Shown: positions 39,043-39,915 of the stretch, one piece after another
Layout: each line of letters begins with the position of its first letter
How positions within the stretch are numbered: the first letter of the stretch is position 1
Assembly (NCBI GenBank): GCA_021847945.1
Contig: JAJZNG010000126.1
Span: forward strand, 10,651 to 50,565
Source: Actinomycetes bacterium
Lineage (GTDB): Bacteria > Actinomycetota > Acidimicrobiia > Acidimicrobiales > Palsa-688
Length of the DNA stretch: 39,915 bases
Direction: 5' to 3'
Notes under the pieces: generated by a model
Told to the model about the DNA's origin: nothing
Seen by the model: only the letters and a program-made list of their open reading frames with translations
The model's database searches: none
Position numbers and translations under genes: made by a program

Positions 39043-39267
39043 ACGCAAGGCACGACGGTCGCCGGGACGTTTCACGGCGACCCGTCGCCGGGCGGACGCC
39101 CGGACCCACCCGACGGGACCTTCCCGCAGGCACCCCTCGGGTGGGTCGCCAATCCGACGCCGTTGTCGGAAAGTCAACCCACCCATCGGGTGTCGTGCCT
39201 GATACTGATCCTTCGGATAAGGCTGAGGCCGCCTGTAAAAGTCGGAGCGAAGGCCATACTGGGACGG
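39043..39267. other. Hairpin-rich intergenic region after the P450 gene
   Basis: This 225-bp gap has several inverted repeats: CCGGGC-GGAC-GCCCGG (about 39088-39103), then GACCCACCCGA (39103-39113) pairing with TCGGGTGGGTC (39137-39147) around a smaller nested stem CGGGA-CCT-TCCCG. A third partial copy (ACCCACCCATCGGG) follows near 39179. A likely terminator or RNA structure after the P450. Further on is CTGATCCTTCGGATAAG (39205-39221), which resembles the redox-operon operator. CATACT lies 7 nt before the MFS GTG. Confidence 0.6.
39103..39147. terminator. Long GC-rich inverted repeat, possible P450 terminator
   Basis: Perfect 11-bp arms GACCCACCCGA / TCGGGTGGGTC with a 23-nt interior that holds a smaller nested 5-bp stem. 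No T-run, as usual for actinobacterial stem-type terminators. It lies 60 bp after the P450 stop. Confidence 0.5.
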
Positions 39268-39915
39268 GTGGATACGGCCCCGAACACGAATACCCCGAAA
39301 GCGCCGAGGTCTGACTCTCCCTCAAAGGTCGAGGACCGCGGAATCTCGAAACGACTCGTCTTCATCCTCGCCGTGTGCACAGGCATGTCCGCCGCCAGCT
39401 TGTACTACTCGCAGCCGCTCCTGCACTCGATCAAGGTTTCGTTGCACCTCGGGACCGCCACGGCCGGTCTGATCGTGACGATAACCCAGATCGGCTACAT
39501 CGCGGGTCTAGTCCTTGTCGTGCCCCTGGGGGATATGTTCGCCCGGCGGCGGCTTCTGCCGCTGATGGTCGCCGGTATCGCCGTGGCGCTCATTGGCGTG
39601 TCCTTCTCACCCGACGGAGCGCTACTGCTCCTGTCGTCGCTGGTCGTGGGTGCCCTGTCGGTAGCCGCGCAGATCACTGTCGCGTTCGCTGCGACCCTCG
39701 CCCCTGACGTTTCGCGGGGCCGCGTGGTCGGGACCGTGATGAGCGGGCTGCTCCTCGGTATTCTGCTGGCTCGGACTGTGGCCGGCTATCTGGCCGACCT
39801 GGGTAGTTGGAGGACCCCGTTCCAGGTCGCCGCAGCGGTCATGGTCCTCATGGCCGTCGTGCTCAGCCGTGTCCTACCGGACGAGGGGCGCCGGCCGCCG
39901 ATCAACTACCTCAAA
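39268..39915 (+). CDS. MFS transporter, C-terminus beyond window
   Basis: At least 216 codons of an MFS permease that runs off the right edge. I found it by reading on from GTG 39268 (VDTAPNTNTPKAPRSD). Marks: helix 1 VCTGMSAASLYYSQPLL, helix 2 TATAGLIVTITQIGYIAG, motif A-like VPLGDMFARRRLLPLMVAG, then SLVVGALSVAAQITVAFAATL, PDVSRGRVVGTVMSGLLLGI, and the cytoplasmic loop ending in VLPDEGRRPPINYLK. These fit the multidrug or arabinose-efflux DHA1-like branch. GGGACGG stands next to the GTG, and ATG 39387 is a less likely start inside helix 1. The substrate is unknown. Confidence 0.85.
   Translation, partial: MDTAPNTNTPKAPRSDSPSKVEDRGISKRLVFILAVCTGMSAASLYYSQPLLHSIKVSLHLGTATAGLIVTITQIGYIAGLVLVVPLGDMFARRRLLPLMVAGIAVALIGVSFSPDGALLLLSSLVVGALSVAAQITVAFAATLAPDVSRGRVVGTVMSGLLLGILLARTVAGYLADLGSWRTPFQVAAAVMVLMAVVLSRVLPDEGRRPPINYLK

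Noticed and set aside
1-39915. Prophage, insertion sequence or defence island
   Set aside because: No integrase, transposase, toxin-antitoxin, restriction or phage structural gene is recognisable; all genes look chromosomal.

Overview
The window looks like chromosomal DNA from a high-GC actinobacterium, most plausibly an Acidimicrobiia-like soil or freshwater lineage; that placement is inference. The reasons are the GC-rich codon use, frequent GTG/TTG starts, several actinobacterial families (DUF3097, TIGR03084/mycothiol-dependent-like, F420-dependent Ddn-like, MMPL) and many starts with a TANNNT -10 box 5-9 nt upstream, the signature of leaderless mRNAs. I see 31 protein genes, two of them cut by the window edges. 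I see no rRNA, tRNA, CRISPR, transposase or phage gene. Genes are tightly packed and the longest gap is about 270 bp.

Layout. 1-4.3 kb: partial amidohydrolase, DMT transporter, DUF3097 protein and an acyl-CoA dehydrogenase. 4.4-10.7 kb: a translationally coupled operon of a TIGR03084 protein, acyl-CoA carboxyltransferase, biotin carboxylase/BCCP and an AtuA-family protein. This is the core of an Atu (acyclic terpene) or branched acyl-CoA carboxylation pathway. 10.8-16.1 kb: MMPL exporter, DHA2 drug-efflux MFS and an HtrA-like protease. 16.1-19.6 kb: molybdate/tungstate-type ABC uptake system with the permease and ATPase fused in one chain, its lipoprotein binding protein behind a perfect palindromic operator, and a PadR regulator. 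19.6-25.2 kb: alpha/beta hydrolase, enoyl-CoA hydratase-like protein, MFS transporter and a double-domain acyl-CoA dehydrogenase. 25.2-30.5 kb: L,D-transpeptidase, then a coupled redox operon (low-complexity anchored protein, ApbE, ferric-reductase-like membrane protein, [3Fe-4S] ferredoxin), with a b-type cytochrome-like protein encoded just upstream. 30.6-39.9 kb: MFS plus acetoacetyl-CoA synthetase, Fur-family regulator, an 805-aa SEC-C-motif protein of unknown role, an F420-dependent reductase next to a P450, and a partial MFS.

Together the genes suggest a heterotroph that degrades branched, terpenoid or sterol-like lipids. P450, two acyl-CoA dehydrogenases, a carboxylase of the MCC/GCC type, AtuA, an enoyl-CoA hydratase-like protein and acetoacetate activation fit such a route. 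The most system-like unexplained unit is the ApbE/ferric-reductase/ferredoxin cluster, which has a flavin transferase but no visible FMN-binding acceptor domain. Promoter-level signals (leaderless -10 boxes, the modA operator, a 15-bp hairpin inside the ABC gene) are the other notable observations.
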